NCBI GenBank assembly: GCA_013397115.1
Contig: VWZW01002639.1
Coordinates: forward strand, 310,001-374,000
Length of the DNA: 64,000 nucleotides
Source of the DNA: Edolisoma coerulescens
Taxonomy: Eukaryota; Chordata; Aves; Passeriformes; Campephagidae
Direction of reading: 5' to 3'
Shown here: positions 13,101 through 24,479 of the stretch, piece by piece
Layout: every line of letters begins with the position of its first letter
How positions within the stretch are numbered: the first letter of the stretch is position 1
Program-made: the position numbers and the translations under genes
Notes under the pieces: model-generated
Databases searched by the model: none
What the model was told of the DNA's origin: nothing
What the model saw: the letters and a program-made list of their open reading frames with translations, nothing else

Positions 13101-13576
13101 GCTGGGGAAACTCTCCTGGGCTAACTAGAAAAAACTTGTCAGAGTGTGCACAGGGAGAAAAGAAATAAAACATTAAAGATCAAACAGAAAGATCCTGAAG
13201 ATGGGGTAATAATTCCAGGTATTTACGTGCACTAACTAGGTGCTACACATGTAAGAACGACTGGCACTAAAGAAAATGCTAATGGTGAGCGAGGCAGAGT
13301 GATCAAAACTGAGGAATAAAATGGCATTTCTCAGGAAGAGGTTGGTACCAGGTGCTCCCACGAAATTCAAATGCCCTTACCCAGTCCTGCAGCACGTCTG
13401 CCCCACTGACATTTCCAAAACCTCAGGCTTTGGCTGGGTTTGTTGTGTGTGGGAGCCAGCCCAGCGAGCCTGACCCTGCTGGGACTCACCTGGAGCAGGG
13501 ACATTCGTGGGCAAAATTAACTCTGTGGTTTCAAACTACCCCAGTACTGGAGAGGGACATTTCACAGGGGCCTGTG
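10153..13576. other. Unique non-coding DNA, no gene seen
   Basis: No recognised repeat or gene. The segment is A/T-rich in 11900-13200 with poly(T) and poly(A) runs near 12478 and 12957. Open frames near 12392-12662 overlap on both strands over the homopolymer run and are not credible. 13380-13560 is G/C-richer and leads into the next CR1. Confidence 0.55.
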
Positions 13577-13850
13577 GAGACAACAGGGAATGGCTTTGAA
13601 CTGCCGGAGGGCAGGGCTAGATGGGATATTGGGAAGGAATTGTTCCTTATGACGGTGGGGAGGGGCTGGGATGGAATTCCCAGAGAAGCTGTGGCTGCCC
13701 CTGGATCCCTGCAAGTGTCCCAGGCCAGGTTGGACAGGGCTTGGAGCAGCCTGGGAGAGTGGAAGGTGTCCCTGCCCATGGCAGGGGGTGGGATGAGATG
13801 ATTTTTAGGTTCCCTTCCCACCCAAACCATTGTGTGATTCTGTGGTGATT
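13577..13850 (+). mobile_element. CR1 LINE 3' end, plus strand
   Basis: Sense CR1: GGGAATGGCTTTGAACTG, GATGGGATATTGGGAAGGAA, CCCAGAGAAGCTGTGGCTGC, CCCTGGATCCCTGCAAGTG, TTGGACAGGGCTTGGAGCAG and CCCATGGCAGGGGGTGGGAT. It ends in the CR1-type terminal repeat (ACCATTGTGTGATTCTGTGG). The copy is 5'-truncated, and this CR1 3' region is non-coding. Frames of 75-149 codons crossing it are artefacts. Confidence 0.95.
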
Positions 13851-14284
13851 CCATGATCTACAACTCCATCCATTCCACTGGAAAAGTTAAACAAAGGCAG
13901 AGTTAAGTGGGGCAGCTCCTTAGCAGACAATTTCTAACACCAAAAACCACCTGCAGTCACAAACCCTTAGGACTTGCGATGGAGCAAAACAAAGCAGAAT
14001 GTCTCCAGCTGCAAACAGATTTGAAATTCTCTCATTTGTGATTCCTCAATGTCTGTGCCCAGGCTCTGCTTTCTGTGGCTCTGCAGATAGGACCTGAACT
14101 CAGCTGGACTCTGGGCTCTCACAAGCACATCCCTGTTTTGCTGATAAAAAAAAAAAAATACAAAAAAAATCACTCAGTAAATGTCAATTCCAAATTAAAC
14201 TGCGATCCAAACCTTCTGTAAAAGCTACATTTAAAATGACTTTATTGCCAGATGAGTATCTGAGAAATACCAGGCTTTTCTTCA
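13851..14284. other. Unique non-coding DNA
   Basis: No gene or repeat family is recognised. A 12-base poly(A) run lies at about 14147-14158. Confidence 0.5.
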
Positions 14285-14604
14285 GCTCCCTGATAAGAGG
14301 CTGGGACCCGGTGAGGGTTGGGCTCTTCTCCCTGGTAATAAGGAATAGGACAAGAGGAAACAGCCTCCAATTGCAGCAGGGGAGGCTTAGGGTGAATATT
14401 AGGACCGATTTCTTCACTGTAAAGGTGGTCAGGAATTGGAACAATTCTTTGGGAAGTGATGGAATCCCTGGAAATATTCAAAGAGCATGTAGATGTGGTG
14501 CTTGGGGCCATGGGTTAGTGCTGGAGCTGGCAGTGCTGGGTTAAAGGTTGGACTCGATGGTCTGAAAGGGCTTTTCCAACCTAAAGGAATCCATGATTCC
14601 ATGT
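14285..14604 (+). mobile_element. CR1 LINE 3' end, older subfamily
   Basis: Sense CR1 of a subfamily different from its neighbours: GGTTGGGCTCTTCTCCCTGG, AGGACAAGAGGAAACAGCC, GCAGCAGGGGAGGCTTAGGG, TTTCTTCACTGTAAAGGTGG, AGATGTGGTGCTTGGGGCC and GGTTGGACTCGATGGTCTGA. It ends CCAACCTAAAGGAATCCATG ATTCCATG, a degraded ATTCTATG tail. Divergence is greater than in the copies at 13577 and 15381, so I infer an older insertion. Confidence 0.93.
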
Positions 14605-15380
14605 GCAGCTTTTAAAAACCTGCACATCAAGGATGAGTCCCCAGAATTCTCCATGACCTATCGTTTTAAGACAACCCAGTTATTAATACTTGATCTGAAG
14701 CTATTAAGGAGTGTTGGGGTTTTGTTGAGGTTTCCTTTTTTCTGCTGTTATTTGCTTAATTAGCTCATTGGCCATGCTGCATCTGCTGCCTGGGAGGGAT
14801 TGAGGTGGACTGTGGGCTTTTACTATTATTAATTGCTGTGAGTTCTGCCAAAAAGTGTGCTACAAAACTCCCAAAAAAGCCATTTCAGCACTTTGAAGGG
14901 TGTTAGTCATGACTTACACAGATTTCTTCATGGGCTGCACCTTGTGGAGTTCTTGGCTCTTAAATCCAGCATTGAGTTTTGGCTGGAGATATCTGCCCTC
15001 CACCCAGAGCAGTTCTGATTCCCACCAGGGATCTTCTGATTCCCTTTGGGATCCACTGCTGGGGATAAGAACAGCAATAATAATCCTGTTTTTGCCATTT
15101 TGCCATGACCAGAGCCAAACCTGCCTGCTGACTCCAGCTGAAGGGGCCTGGTGTTCACTGACTAAGGTTCTGCTCTGTGGGTAAAGATGGGCAGTGGCTG
15201 CCTGGTTGTTCCTGAACCACTGATGCTTTGATGATTATATTGATCTTTTTAGATAATCTCGTTTAATCTCATTTATCAAAATGATGCTCCAGCTTCTGCC
15301 CTCCACCTACAGCTGTTTTGTCATGCTGCTGCTTAAGGCCACAGAATTCACTCCATCAGCTTGTCCATCTGTGTCAGGGG
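14605..15380. other. Unique non-coding DNA
   Basis: No gene or repeat is recognised. The open frames at 14900-15184 (plus) and 14928-15158 (minus) overlap on opposite strands and match no family I know. Confidence 0.5.
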
Positions 15381-15605
15381 GTTTAACTTGGATTTTAGGG
15401 AAAGGCTCTTCCCCCAGAGGGTGCTGGGCACTGCCCAGGCTCCCCAGGGAATGGGCACGGCCCCGAGGCTGCCAGAGCTCCAGGAGCGTTTGGACAGCGC
15501 TGCCAGGGATGCCCAGGGTGGGATTTGGGGTGTCTGTGCAGGGATGGGGGTTGGGTTGATGGACCTTGTGGGTCCTTTCCAGCCCAGGATATTCCATGAT
15601 TCTGT
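15381..15605 (+). mobile_element. CR1 LINE 3' end, GC-rich subfamily
   Basis: Sense CR1 of the subfamily marked by TTCCCCCAGAGGGTGCTGGG, GGGCACGGCCCCGAGGCTGC, CCAGGAGCGTTTGGACAGCG and GGATGCCCAGGGTGGGATTT. It ends CAGCCCAGGATATTCCATGA TTCTGTT. It is very similar to the copy at 22729-22955, so both are probably recent insertions of the same subfamily. The 92-120 codon frames here are artefacts of the repeat. Confidence 0.93.
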
Positions 15606-15859
15606 TATCTGAATAATTCCACACTGGCCTTTTGCAAGCAGCTTCCCCACAAAAGACACTGAGATTCATTTAAATGTTTCCCGCTTATTTGGTGAGGGAG
15701 AAAAAGGAAAGCAAAAAAACTAAAAAGCCTCAATGCGGTGTCAGAATTCAGGCCTGGAAGCATTCCAGGTGCCACAGCCATCTCAGACAGCGTTCTGCTC
15801 GGCTCACAGATTCCATGGGCTCAAGCACTGCTGGAAGTGCCACCTCCAAGCAGCAAAGC

Positions 15860-16269
15860 GCCCAGAACCCGCATTGCTGCGCTCCCCACCCTCGCTTCCA
15901 GCGCGGATTTGTCATTCCCTGCTGACACCGGGTGTCACCCAGCAGAGCAGGGTCCTTTGGCACTGCCACCCTGCCTGGAAAGGTCCGCTGGGGACACGGA
16001 GCCTGGCCGGGGCTGCCGGCCGTGCCCGTGTCCGGCGCTGACCAGGAACCATCTGGGCCTGGAGCTGTTCCTGCAGTGGCTCTCCATGGCAGCCACAACG
16101 TGGATTTTGGCTGGCTCCAGGCACCCCCCTGCAGCGAGCTGGCACTGTCTGCAGTGCCAGGACACATCTTTGGTCCCACAGGCGCCCCGGGGGTGGGCAC
16201 TGTGCTGGGCTCACCCGGGGTAGAGGTAATTCTCTCCCCGGGGGCTGGAATGGGGCTGTGTCTGGATCT
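15860..16269. other. GC- and CpG-rich segment next to an LTR
   Basis: I count about 20 CpG in roughly 410 bases. Several open frames overlap on both strands (15738-16223 plus, 15748-16332 minus) purely because stop codons are rare in GC-rich DNA. The segment directly precedes the LTR remnant and may be the unrecognised U3 part of that element, or a separate CpG-rich patch. No protein domain is visible. Confidence 0.35.
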
Positions 16270-16751
16270 GTGCCGGGCACAGGGTGGAAAATCCAGAGAT
16301 GTGTTGTCATTGCTGGGCTTGCACTGAGCCAAGGCCTTTCCTGCTCCTCGTACCGAGCAAGTTGGGAATGCCTGGGACTGTGGGAGGAGACAGAGCCAGG
16401 ACAGGTGACCCCAACTGACCCAAGGGGTATTTATACCTTATGACATCATGCTCAGGATCTAAGGGGGTGGGAAGAAGGAAGAAGGACATTTGGAGGGATG
16501 ACGTTTGTCTCCCCAAGCCACCGTTCTGTGGGATGGGGCCCTGCTCTCCTGGAGGTGCTGAGCACCTGCCCATGGGAAGCAGGGCATGAATTCCTTGCTT
16601 TGCTTTGCTTGTGTGCACAGCTTCTGCTTGCCCTGTTAAACTGGCTTTACCTCAATCCATGAGTTTTCCAGCTTTTACCCTTCCCATTCTCTCCCTGATC
16701 CCACTGGTGGGGAACGAGTGAGGGGCTGGGGAATTACTGGGCTTGAAACAC
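16270..16751 (+). mobile_element. Decayed avian ERV (ERVL-like) LTR
   Basis: Several landmarks occur in the order of a common bird LTR that I recall. These are GACAGGTGACCCCAACTGAC; a TATA-like TATTTATACC (16429-16438) followed by ATGACATCATGCTCAGGAT; GGGATGACGTTTGTCTCCCC; TGGGATGGGGCCCTGCTCTC; the TTGCTTTGCTTTGCTTGTG repeat; a degraded polyadenylation signal (GTTAAA, 16635-16640); CCATGAGTTTTCCAGCTTTT; and a tail with CCCACTGGTGGGGAACGAGTG ending near GCTTGAAACACA. No internal retroviral genes are visible, so it is a solo or truncated LTR. The class assignment is from memory and the 5' boundary is uncertain. Confidence 0.78.
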
Positions 16752-19700
16752 AAGAAGTCCCTAAAACTGGCATTAAATTCCCATATACTCCCTAGAACAA
16801 TGCTGCTAGGAAGGGCAGAGATAAGCCTGAATTATACATGGAATTTAAAGTTTTCGTTCTACTCCAGCAAGCCCAGACCCTATGGTTAAAGAAAACATTT
16901 GGTTTTTAATACTTACGGTAAACTATTATCACAATAATCATAATAAATAATTCAATAAGTAATACACTGAGTTGATTTTTACTTTTTAATTATCTGTGCA
17001 TATACATCTAAATATGTAAAGTGGGATATGATCTTATTGTCTCTCCTTGTGGGTGAAAATCACACAAAAATGCTGAATAAATTGATATAAACAGCAAGGC
17101 TGGCTGCAGGAATGGAAAAAAAATACAGGTTTTATGCATTGGGATGTTCAACAGAGTTATTTAAAATTCATACCTAGTTAATAATAAATACATTTTGCAA
17201 TTAGTATTGGAGGCCAGTTGCAGAACTAAATCCGAGGGCAAAAATCCTCCTGAACTGGAACCACCACCAAGGAATGACTCAGGTGGAAGAACCTGGCAGA
17301 GGTCAGAGCCGTGGAGCTGCCATGTGGAGCTTTGGGCAAAGGAACAATTAATGAATCACAGGGATACCTTTCCCTTAAATAGCTTTCCTGTTGTAGCCCT
17401 GATTGCCCTCAGAGCCAATGGAAAACCAATATGCTTCTGGTTTTCTTGGATTTCACCAGATAAGAATAAAAAGGGTCTGATTCTGCTCTCTCTTTGTTCT
17501 TCTGTGGTTTATTCCTGAGGACATCAGGAGGGCTTCCTCAGATTTATATCAATGGGAAATCAAACTCCATCCTGGGCTAATCACAGCCCCAATTAGATAT
17601 TTCAATATCTGGGCTTTTAAATAGTTCAGATGGAAATGGAGTAAAAATATCCTGAACAATCTCAGAGCACTAAAAATCTCTCCGGTGTCCATAATCCCTG
17701 TACCAGATTGTGTCACTATGGCAAGGAAATGTCAGCATAAATCATAAACCCCATTAATATCACCCAATTATATCAGACAACCCTTTTCCTAATGCCTGAT
17801 ATTTAACAGAATCTAATGATTATTTTCTCCACACCTTGAAAGAGCTGGGTATTAACATGGGAATATAATCATTAAAACAGCTTGTCCAAAACTTAGAACA
17901 GATCCTCAGGTATAATTGTTGCCTCTGTTGACCCTAACTGAGGAAGGGGATTTAAACATCCTGTCAAATATAATCCTCTCTTTTAAAAGGATCTCAGAAA
18001 AACTGGGAAAAACAGAAAAAGAGAGGAGGAAAGGAAATATTCCTGCATGATATTGCCTTGGTAATTGGGGTCCAAGGCCATGGGGAAAATCTACAGCTCA
18101 TCCAGAACAGGGGCAATGAGCCAGTCTGGGCTCTGGGCTGGGTTCTGGTTCACGGAGAGGAGGACTGGGAATGTTTCTATGGCATTACCTCATCTGGTTA
18201 TCAGTGTCAGTGTTCTCCACACCAGTCACTGCTGTCCACTGGCTTTCCTTCCCCTCTAGGAGGAGGGAATTACCCTTGCCTGGCATTCGAGGCAGGACAC
18301 TCCATGCAAACCGCAATCCGTGTTTTCACTCGCTTTCAATGCGGCCTCCCCAGAGCAACAAGGGAAAAATGAGTGGTGGAAGGGTCAGGCAGATATGTCA
18401 GGATGTAACTCATCTGATTTCCTGCTCTGGCTGTGCTGAGTTTGGAAACTCAAAGCTTTTAATTGTGTGACCTTTGATGCTGGCATATGCAGGGAAAGGA
18501 GCTGGGAGTGCTTGGCTGCACTCTCGGGCTGTTTGCTTTAAAATACGCTCTCATATCTCACACTGAAGTGTTTTCTCAGTGCCACATCTGCCCAGAATTG
18601 ATTGGAAATTCTATCCAGGAGGGCAGGGAGCGGAAAACACGATGACAATGGTGGCAAGATCCTGCTGCCACCCCCTCCTACCCTTTAACTCCAAACCTTT
18701 GGGGTTGCCTGCACAGTGGTGGGAAAGGACTGTGCACAACTCAAAGCTTTTTAGGGATGACTTCGAATTTTTTTTTCCCCTGTTTGCCTCTTCTGTGTGA
18801 AAGTAGCCAGTTTTTTCACTTAGGTTGATGCCTTAGGTTTTAACTTTTATATTTTCAAGTCCTGCACTGCCTGGTGTATAACTCTGAAGTTTTTTGTGGC
18901 CTGTGAGCTGCTGTTCTCTCATGCTGGTCAGACATAACAAACCTCTCTAGGTTTGCTCTCCAAGGACACCCACATTGTCCTAGGCCCAAAATGTGTAAAC
19001 CAACATCTTTAGAAGGGGGGTAAGCTTGGGGAAATTACATCATTAACTGAAGTTTTAATTGGAGAATTAACCCTGACATGCAAATGAACCAAATTTACAA
19101 AAGTGTGAAGAACTCGTGACCCAGGGTCCATCTTGGGTGGAGCCTTTGGCCTGCCCAGGGCGAACCTTTGAAGGCCCTTCAAATAAATATTGACCTTTAT
19201 TCCCTTATTCCTGTCCAGTCTTTGTTTTTTTTTTTTGATGGCCACTTTAGGCATCAAGAAAAGTAGGATGGAGCTGGCTGGTCTCTCCTCTTCATTCCTT
19301 GCCATCACCAGTGCTTGCACAGGATGTGTATCCAGGGCCTTTCCTGATATCCTGACTATATATTCATGTTCTCCTCCTGAATATGCAACACAGGTAATTG
19401 CTTTGTCTGCTGCAGCGCTGTACGGAGGTGGATTGCAAAGTGTTCCTCCAAAAAGAGGAGAGGAAAAGGAAAAGGCACCTTGAAATGCCGTGAAAAGAGA
19501 CAATTTAAGGACATCAAAATGGTGTGAAAGGAATTAGTAGGAGCCAGGGTGAGGAAGCTCATGACAAACTGTTCCACCAGCTCCAGCCTCGCTCCCTGGC
19601 TGTGGTGTGACAGCAGTGCCAGCAATTAGAGCTCACTCACCTTCTATCTGCTGAAAATCACCCTGCCCGGCACTCAATTCCTGTGCCTTGGGAAAAATCA

Positions 19701-21264
19701 GCTGAAATACGAAAACCACCGCAAGGAAATTCACCTTCTCTACTTCTGCAACTGTATTTAGTCTTCTGTGCTCTTCCTAAGGAGGCCGGGATTTCTGCCC
19801 TGTTTAGATGTACACAGGAAGGGTTCTGAGGTGAAATATTTTAACTTTCTCTTCTTCTGAGGACCCCTCTGTGGGGTGCAGACACGAGGAGAAGCAGCGG
19901 TGGCACCAGCAGCCCAAATGAGATCAGTCCCATCCTGTCCCCAGCTCACTGGGACAGCAGCAGGAAGGAGGTGCAGCTGCACCTCAGTGTCCTCCAGCAG
20001 CATTTCCTCACTGTCCCATCCAGTATTTCCTCTCCTGAGATCATACAGAGGTGTAATTTCTCCTTCCTTTCACAGACCTCAAGCAGAGGAGCTGCCAGCA
20101 GAACAGAGCAGAGGTGGTTTTGGAGTGATGCTCCCTGTGAGCCCCACAGGACACCCTGAGCTCCTTCCCTGCCTCTATGTCCCCCCTGCCTCAGGGGACA
20201 TCAGTGCTGGCAGCATCGAGTGCTTCCAGTTGATTAGAGCTGAGTCAACAGCTCAAAATTTCCCATTTTTAGGCTAAATTCCACCTCAGAAATCCCATTT
20301 ACAACCCTGTACTTTTTATCTTAAGCACTGTAGCAAAGCGCACTGTTGTCCAGGCATGAGGTAAATTTTAATGGCAGAATTAACACCAAATCACTCAATA
20401 CATCTTTAAAATTAACTCATTATCATAACGCTGGAAAATAGAACATTGATCCACTCACACAGCAATCCAAAGGGCCCAATTTTATTGTCTTCTTCAGACA
20501 ATTTACTGGAAGTTGTTGCTATAAATTTAAAAACCAAAACACTACCGAATGCTTGAATGTTCAAAACTGAGGGAGAAAATGAATTACAGTAAAAACACGT
20601 GAAGTTGAGGAATGCAAAAATATTATGGAAGTCTTCTCAAATATAGAATTTTACATCCTTCTTTGATTATATTTGCACATTGATGCTTTTGATAGGGAGC
20701 AATAGCTTTGACTGTAAATATGCACCCATTAAAAATCCATATTTAATCTTCTCCCCAGTTTTTGGGGAAGCAGGATGTGCACTGTGAGATGTAGATATAT
20801 ATTTATACATATGTACAACACAGAGCTCGAAGCAGGGATCATTTTCTTGGCCATTTTGATCATCTGGAAGGGAGCATTGTTTTCTCCATCCATTTGCTCC
20901 CACGGAGGCTGCACTGTTTTCACTTGCAGTTTGCTAAACATCCCCATCCAGCAACACAATATGAGGGATTCATAAATCATCATATTTCAGATAACTAATT
21001 GACAGAAATCAGCCCCCAGAGGAGTCTTGGAGTTTCAACAGCTCTTTACAATGAAGGACTCTCTAACTCGGAGCTAAAATCCGCTTGAGCTTTGAACCAA
21101 GACCTGAAGGTCGACAAATGTAAGTTTAATCAGCCCAACATGGAAACAGATTTCATGGTGAAAGCTTCTTTATTGAAAAATGTGCTGATCAGCTCTGCGT
21201 GCTGGGGAAGGCATTGCACATGCTCAGAGAGGGGCCTAAATGACCCAGACCCAAACAGAATCGT
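16752..21264. other. Unique non-coding DNA, no gene seen
   Basis: Four and a half kilobases without a recognised repeat. 16860-17190 and 17530-18010 are A/T-rich with many TAAT cores. Open frames of 60-164 codons (the longest at 19009-19503, minus) have no domain. The plus/minus overlap at 19190-19503 argues against coding. Confidence 0.55.
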
Positions 21265-21493
21265 CAAAACCAGACCTTAAAGCTCATCCAGTGCCACCCC
21301 TGCCATGGGCAGGGACACCTTCCCCTGTCCCAGGCTGCTCCAAGCCCCACCCAACCTGGCCTTGGACACTGCCAGGGATCCAGGGGCAGCCACAGCTTCT
21401 CTGGGCATCCTGTGCCAGGGTCTCCCCACCCTCACAGGGAAGGATTCCTTCCCAATATCCCATCAAACCCTGCTTTCTTTGAGTTTAAAGCCA
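21265..21493 (-). mobile_element. CR1 LINE 3' end, minus strand
   Basis: The antisense CR1 reads GCTCATCCAGTGCCACCCC, TGCCATGGGCAGGGACACC, GGCTGCTCCAAGCCCCACCC, CTTGGACACTGCCAGGGATC, CAGGGGCAGCCACAGCTTCT and AAGGATTCCTTCCCAATATC. It ends around GAGTTTAAAGCCAT. The extreme 3' tail (left edge) is decayed. Frames at 21240-21577 are artefacts. Confidence 0.94.
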
Positions 21494-22649
21494 TCAAATC
21501 ATTCAAAACCAGCCAAACTCTGGAAGGAGACAGGCTTTGTATGGATCAAACCAGGGCTGCAAATCAATAACAAGTGAGAAGTGTTCCCTCTTCTGCCAGC
21601 ACCGCCCACAATTCCCATGCTCTGAGTACAGGTAAATCCCTGGAGAAGCCTGGAAAACATCCCACTGGATTTGCTGGAACAGCTGTTTGAGCTGGATGTG
21701 TGCTGGAGGAGACATCTGACATGCAGATGGCAGGAAACCTGCAAAATATGTTCACTTCCATATTAATTGTTTTTTTGCATCCCCAGGTGGGGTTAAAAAA
21801 AAAAATTAAATTGTTCTGTAATTACATTGAACAAATTCCAATCCATTAATTTGCATTCATAATTTTGACACACAGTGAATTTTGTAATTTATTTTCTTTG
21901 TTGCCTTCTGTACACAACACATTCCAAAATGAAGTAAGACTTTTAGAGTGAAAAACTGTTTGTCAGAGGTTATTACTGAGATCTGACATGCCTAAACTTC
22001 TAGGGATGGAGAACCTACTAGAATCCCTTGAAAATTGCCATAAAAATTAATTATAAATCCTGAATGTTTAGCTTGAACTTGCAGCTATTTTGCCTGGTTG
22101 CACTCTGGCTAGACAGGCAGTGTGTTATTTAGAATTTCCCTTCTCCAGACTAAGTTTAGCCCTTGATCTTTGCTTTACCAAGAAAAAAAGCCACAACAGC
22201 TCAATTAGCTCCCTGTCTCTGCCCTCGAGGGCATGTTTCCAATCCTTTCATCGTTCACTGGTACATATCTGATCCCATTCCAATTTATCAGCATCTTTCT
22301 TGGGCAGTAGCCAGCACAAAGGGACATAGCACTGAAATAGTAGAATAATCTGTCAGTAATTAAAATTCCTCCTTTTGCTTTATCTGAGGAACCCAGGATT
22401 GCTCTGGCTGCGGTGTCTCTGAGGGACCCCGTGTTCAGCCCTTATCTGTTGTGATCACAACATGGGTTTTTTTGGTGACTGCTCCTCCAGGTGACTTATA
22501 CTGAATTTGACTAAGCTTCAGCGTTAATTTATGTCCTGTGAGTTAATGAATTCATTCAAACTGGAGGGAAAAGGAGGATGAGCAGGTGAAGAAGGAGACC
22601 AGCACAGCCGAGAGGGTGTGAGGTTCAAACCTGGAAAATGCCTGGAGCT
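21494..22649. other. Unique non-coding DNA
   Basis: No repeat family or gene is recognised. 21760-22080 is A/T-rich. Frames at 21499-21761 (minus, three overlapping) have no domain. Confidence 0.5.
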
Positions 22650-22675
22650 GGGATGGGGTGGTGGGGATGATGGGG
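22650..22675 (+). other. G-quadruplex-type motif
   Basis: Four runs of three or more G are separated by loops of 2, 4 and 5 bases (GGG-AT-GGGG-TGGT-GGGG-ATGAT-GGGG). This fits the usual G3+N1-7 pattern. It lies about 50 bases upstream of the plus-strand CR1 at 22729. Whether it folds in the cell is unknown. Confidence 0.55.
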
Positions 22676-22728
22676 ATGTATCTCTCCCTGTAGCCTCCAG
22701 GATGGTGGGAATGGACTGTCTCCAGGGC

Positions 22729-22955
22729 AGGTTTAGGTTGGATTTTAGGGAAAGATTCTTCCCCCAGAGGGTGCTGGGCACTGCCCAGGCTCCCCAGGGA
22801 ATGGGCACGGCCCCGAGGCTGCCAGAGCTCCAGGAGCGTTTGGGCAGCGGTGCCAGGGATGCCCAGGGTGGGATTTGGGGTGTCTGTGCAGGGCCAGGGG
22901 TTGGGTTGATGAACCTTGTGGGTCTTTTCCAGCTCAAGATATTCCATGATTTGAT
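22729..22955 (+). mobile_element. CR1 LINE 3' end, near-twin of 15381 copy
   Basis: The diagnostic blocks are the same as in the 15381-15605 copy (CAGAGGGTGCTGGGCACTGC, GGGCACGGCCCCGAGGCTGC, GGATGCCCAGGGTGGGATTT). The end is CTCAAGATATTCCATGATTTG. Only scattered substitutions separate the two copies over about 200 bases. The longest nearby frames (22552-23217 minus, 221 codons; 22618-23085 plus, 155 codons) run through the repeat on opposite strands and are not genes. Confidence 0.94.
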
Positions 22956-23323
22956 GTGGATTCAGCTCCCTCCTTCCCATGTTGTGACCTTGAACAAGTC
23001 CGATCAGCTCCTTGTTCCTCCCTTCCCTACCCGTGTCATGCAGAGGATAATAATTCCCATAGCACTGGGGGAATTGGGAGGATAAATAGATTAGAAAGAT
23101 GAGCCAGATCATAGCTTTATTTCCATTTAAAAAGTATAAATGTATATGAACACACTTTCTCTCTTCTGCCCAAGCATAAAATGAAACATTTAGAAGGTAA
23201 GATCCAAAGAATTTCATTAAGAATCAATCGCAAATTGCAAACGACACCTCATGGATTGGAATGTGAATTGTGAGCTGGGTGTTGCAGAAGTGTAAAATTA
23301 TTCCATAAATTATCTATGACAAA
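22956..23323. other. Unique non-coding DNA
   Basis: A/T-rich, with no recognised gene or repeat. Confidence 0.5.
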
Positions 23324-23387
23324 GTCAAAAAATGTATCAGTCAAAAAATGTATCAGTCAAAAAATGTATCAGTCAAAAAATGTATCA
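23324..23387. repeat. 16-bp tandem repeat, four exact copies
   Basis: The unit GTCAAAAAATGTATCA is repeated four times without a mismatch and without spacers, then breaks at GTAAAGCC. This is a small minisatellite and probably a recent expansion. It is not a CRISPR array, because nothing separates the copies. Confidence 0.97.
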
Positions 23388-24169
23388 GTAAAGCCATAGT
23401 TTATTTTTAGTTCCTCAAACTGTGCACAGCCACATGTATAATACAGCAATAATTATTCCACTGCAACTTGGTGAAATAAAACCAGTGAGGCACCATGAAA
23501 AGTAAAAAATAATACGAAATTAATTTGTGAAATTGTGAGATTTCTGCCTGATGCCGTCTTTGAAAGCACATTAACATTTCATTAATCAGTCTCCTCTATC
23601 ATTCACAGAGATTAGGTGGTTCTAGCTCATGTATTTTCAGATTTTAATACTCAGCTGAAGATTCTCCTCATATGTCAAGGGATGGGATAGATGCATGGAT
23701 GGTACCTCATCTACCCTTCATAACATTTGGGACAGAGTTGATTCTGTTGAATTTTATGCTGAGCTAAAGTTCAGTTTAAGAGTCCAGGAAATAGGTGAGA
23801 GAGAAAGGTGGATGAGGAGAAAGTAGAGTTTGTTTCTGGCTCTCCTCCAGTCCTTTGTGAGCTGCAGGATGGACCTTGATGTCTGCAGACACATTTCCAT
23901 TGTCTTTAGATTGTCTTGTTAAGTAATTATCTAAAAATCATGTAATCTATGGTCTGAAATCCTTTGAAGGTTCATTTAAGCAGTCCAGTGCTGTGCCATT
24001 ATCAGACAAACAAATGAGATAATGAATGGGTTTAAAAGTGATTCATTTTATTAAAAATTATGGACCCATCTGGAAAGATTTCCTTGGGATGTGAGTGAGG
24101 AGTGTGATCTTCCAAAACCTGATGTGGAGGGATGGATCACTCTTATTCCAAACAATCCAAGTTGTCCAG
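23388..24169. other. Unique A/T-rich DNA
   Basis: No gene or repeat is recognised. TAAT/ATTA cores are frequent. Confidence 0.5.
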
Positions 24170-24252
24170 ACTTGGTGCTGGCAAGGTAGTGATCATTTAA
24201 AAGTTGGACTTCACAATCTCAGAGGTCTTTCTGGCCTAAATGATTCTGATTT
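24170..24252 (+). mobile_element. Old CR1 LINE 3' scrap
   Basis: The terminal CR1 word order is visible but worn: GTAGTGATCATTTAAAAGTT, GGACTTCACAATCTCAGAGG, TCTTTCTGGCCTAAATGATTCTG. This corresponds to the CR1 ending 'TTGGACT...GATCT...AGGTCTTTTCCAACCTAAATGATTCTG'. It is an older copy. The upstream extent is unclear. Confidence 0.65.
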
Positions 24253-24479
24253 ATACCAGATCACAAAGAATTTGATGACTTCAATACCAAAGGTCACCTT
24301 TTACACACCTGGAAATCTCCCCTCATAAATGGAACATTAATTGAATTAATGGCACCAGGAATAGTCTGAACATCATCCTATGTTGAAAATTTCGTATTCA
24401 GCTGGTTGTGAACAACTTCACTGAAGTTACTCAGAAGTATTTGCGTGCTGGCAATTATTCAGCTCCAATTTTCTTCAAT

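Noticed and set aside
15738..16332. Overlapping frames of 161 and 194 codons on opposite strands
   Set aside because: GC-rich sequence lacks stop codons by chance. No domain is present and the two strands are equally open.
22620..22635. tRNA B-box-like word (GGTTCAAACC)
   Set aside because: No A box or cloverleaf arms are found at the proper distance upstream.
22552..23217. Long minus-strand frame of 221 codons
   Set aside because: Its central part is the antisense of a CR1 copy and an equally open frame runs on the other strand. No domain is present.
23324..23387. Possible CRISPR-like array
   Set aside because: The repeats are directly adjacent with no spacers, and the DNA is vertebrate.
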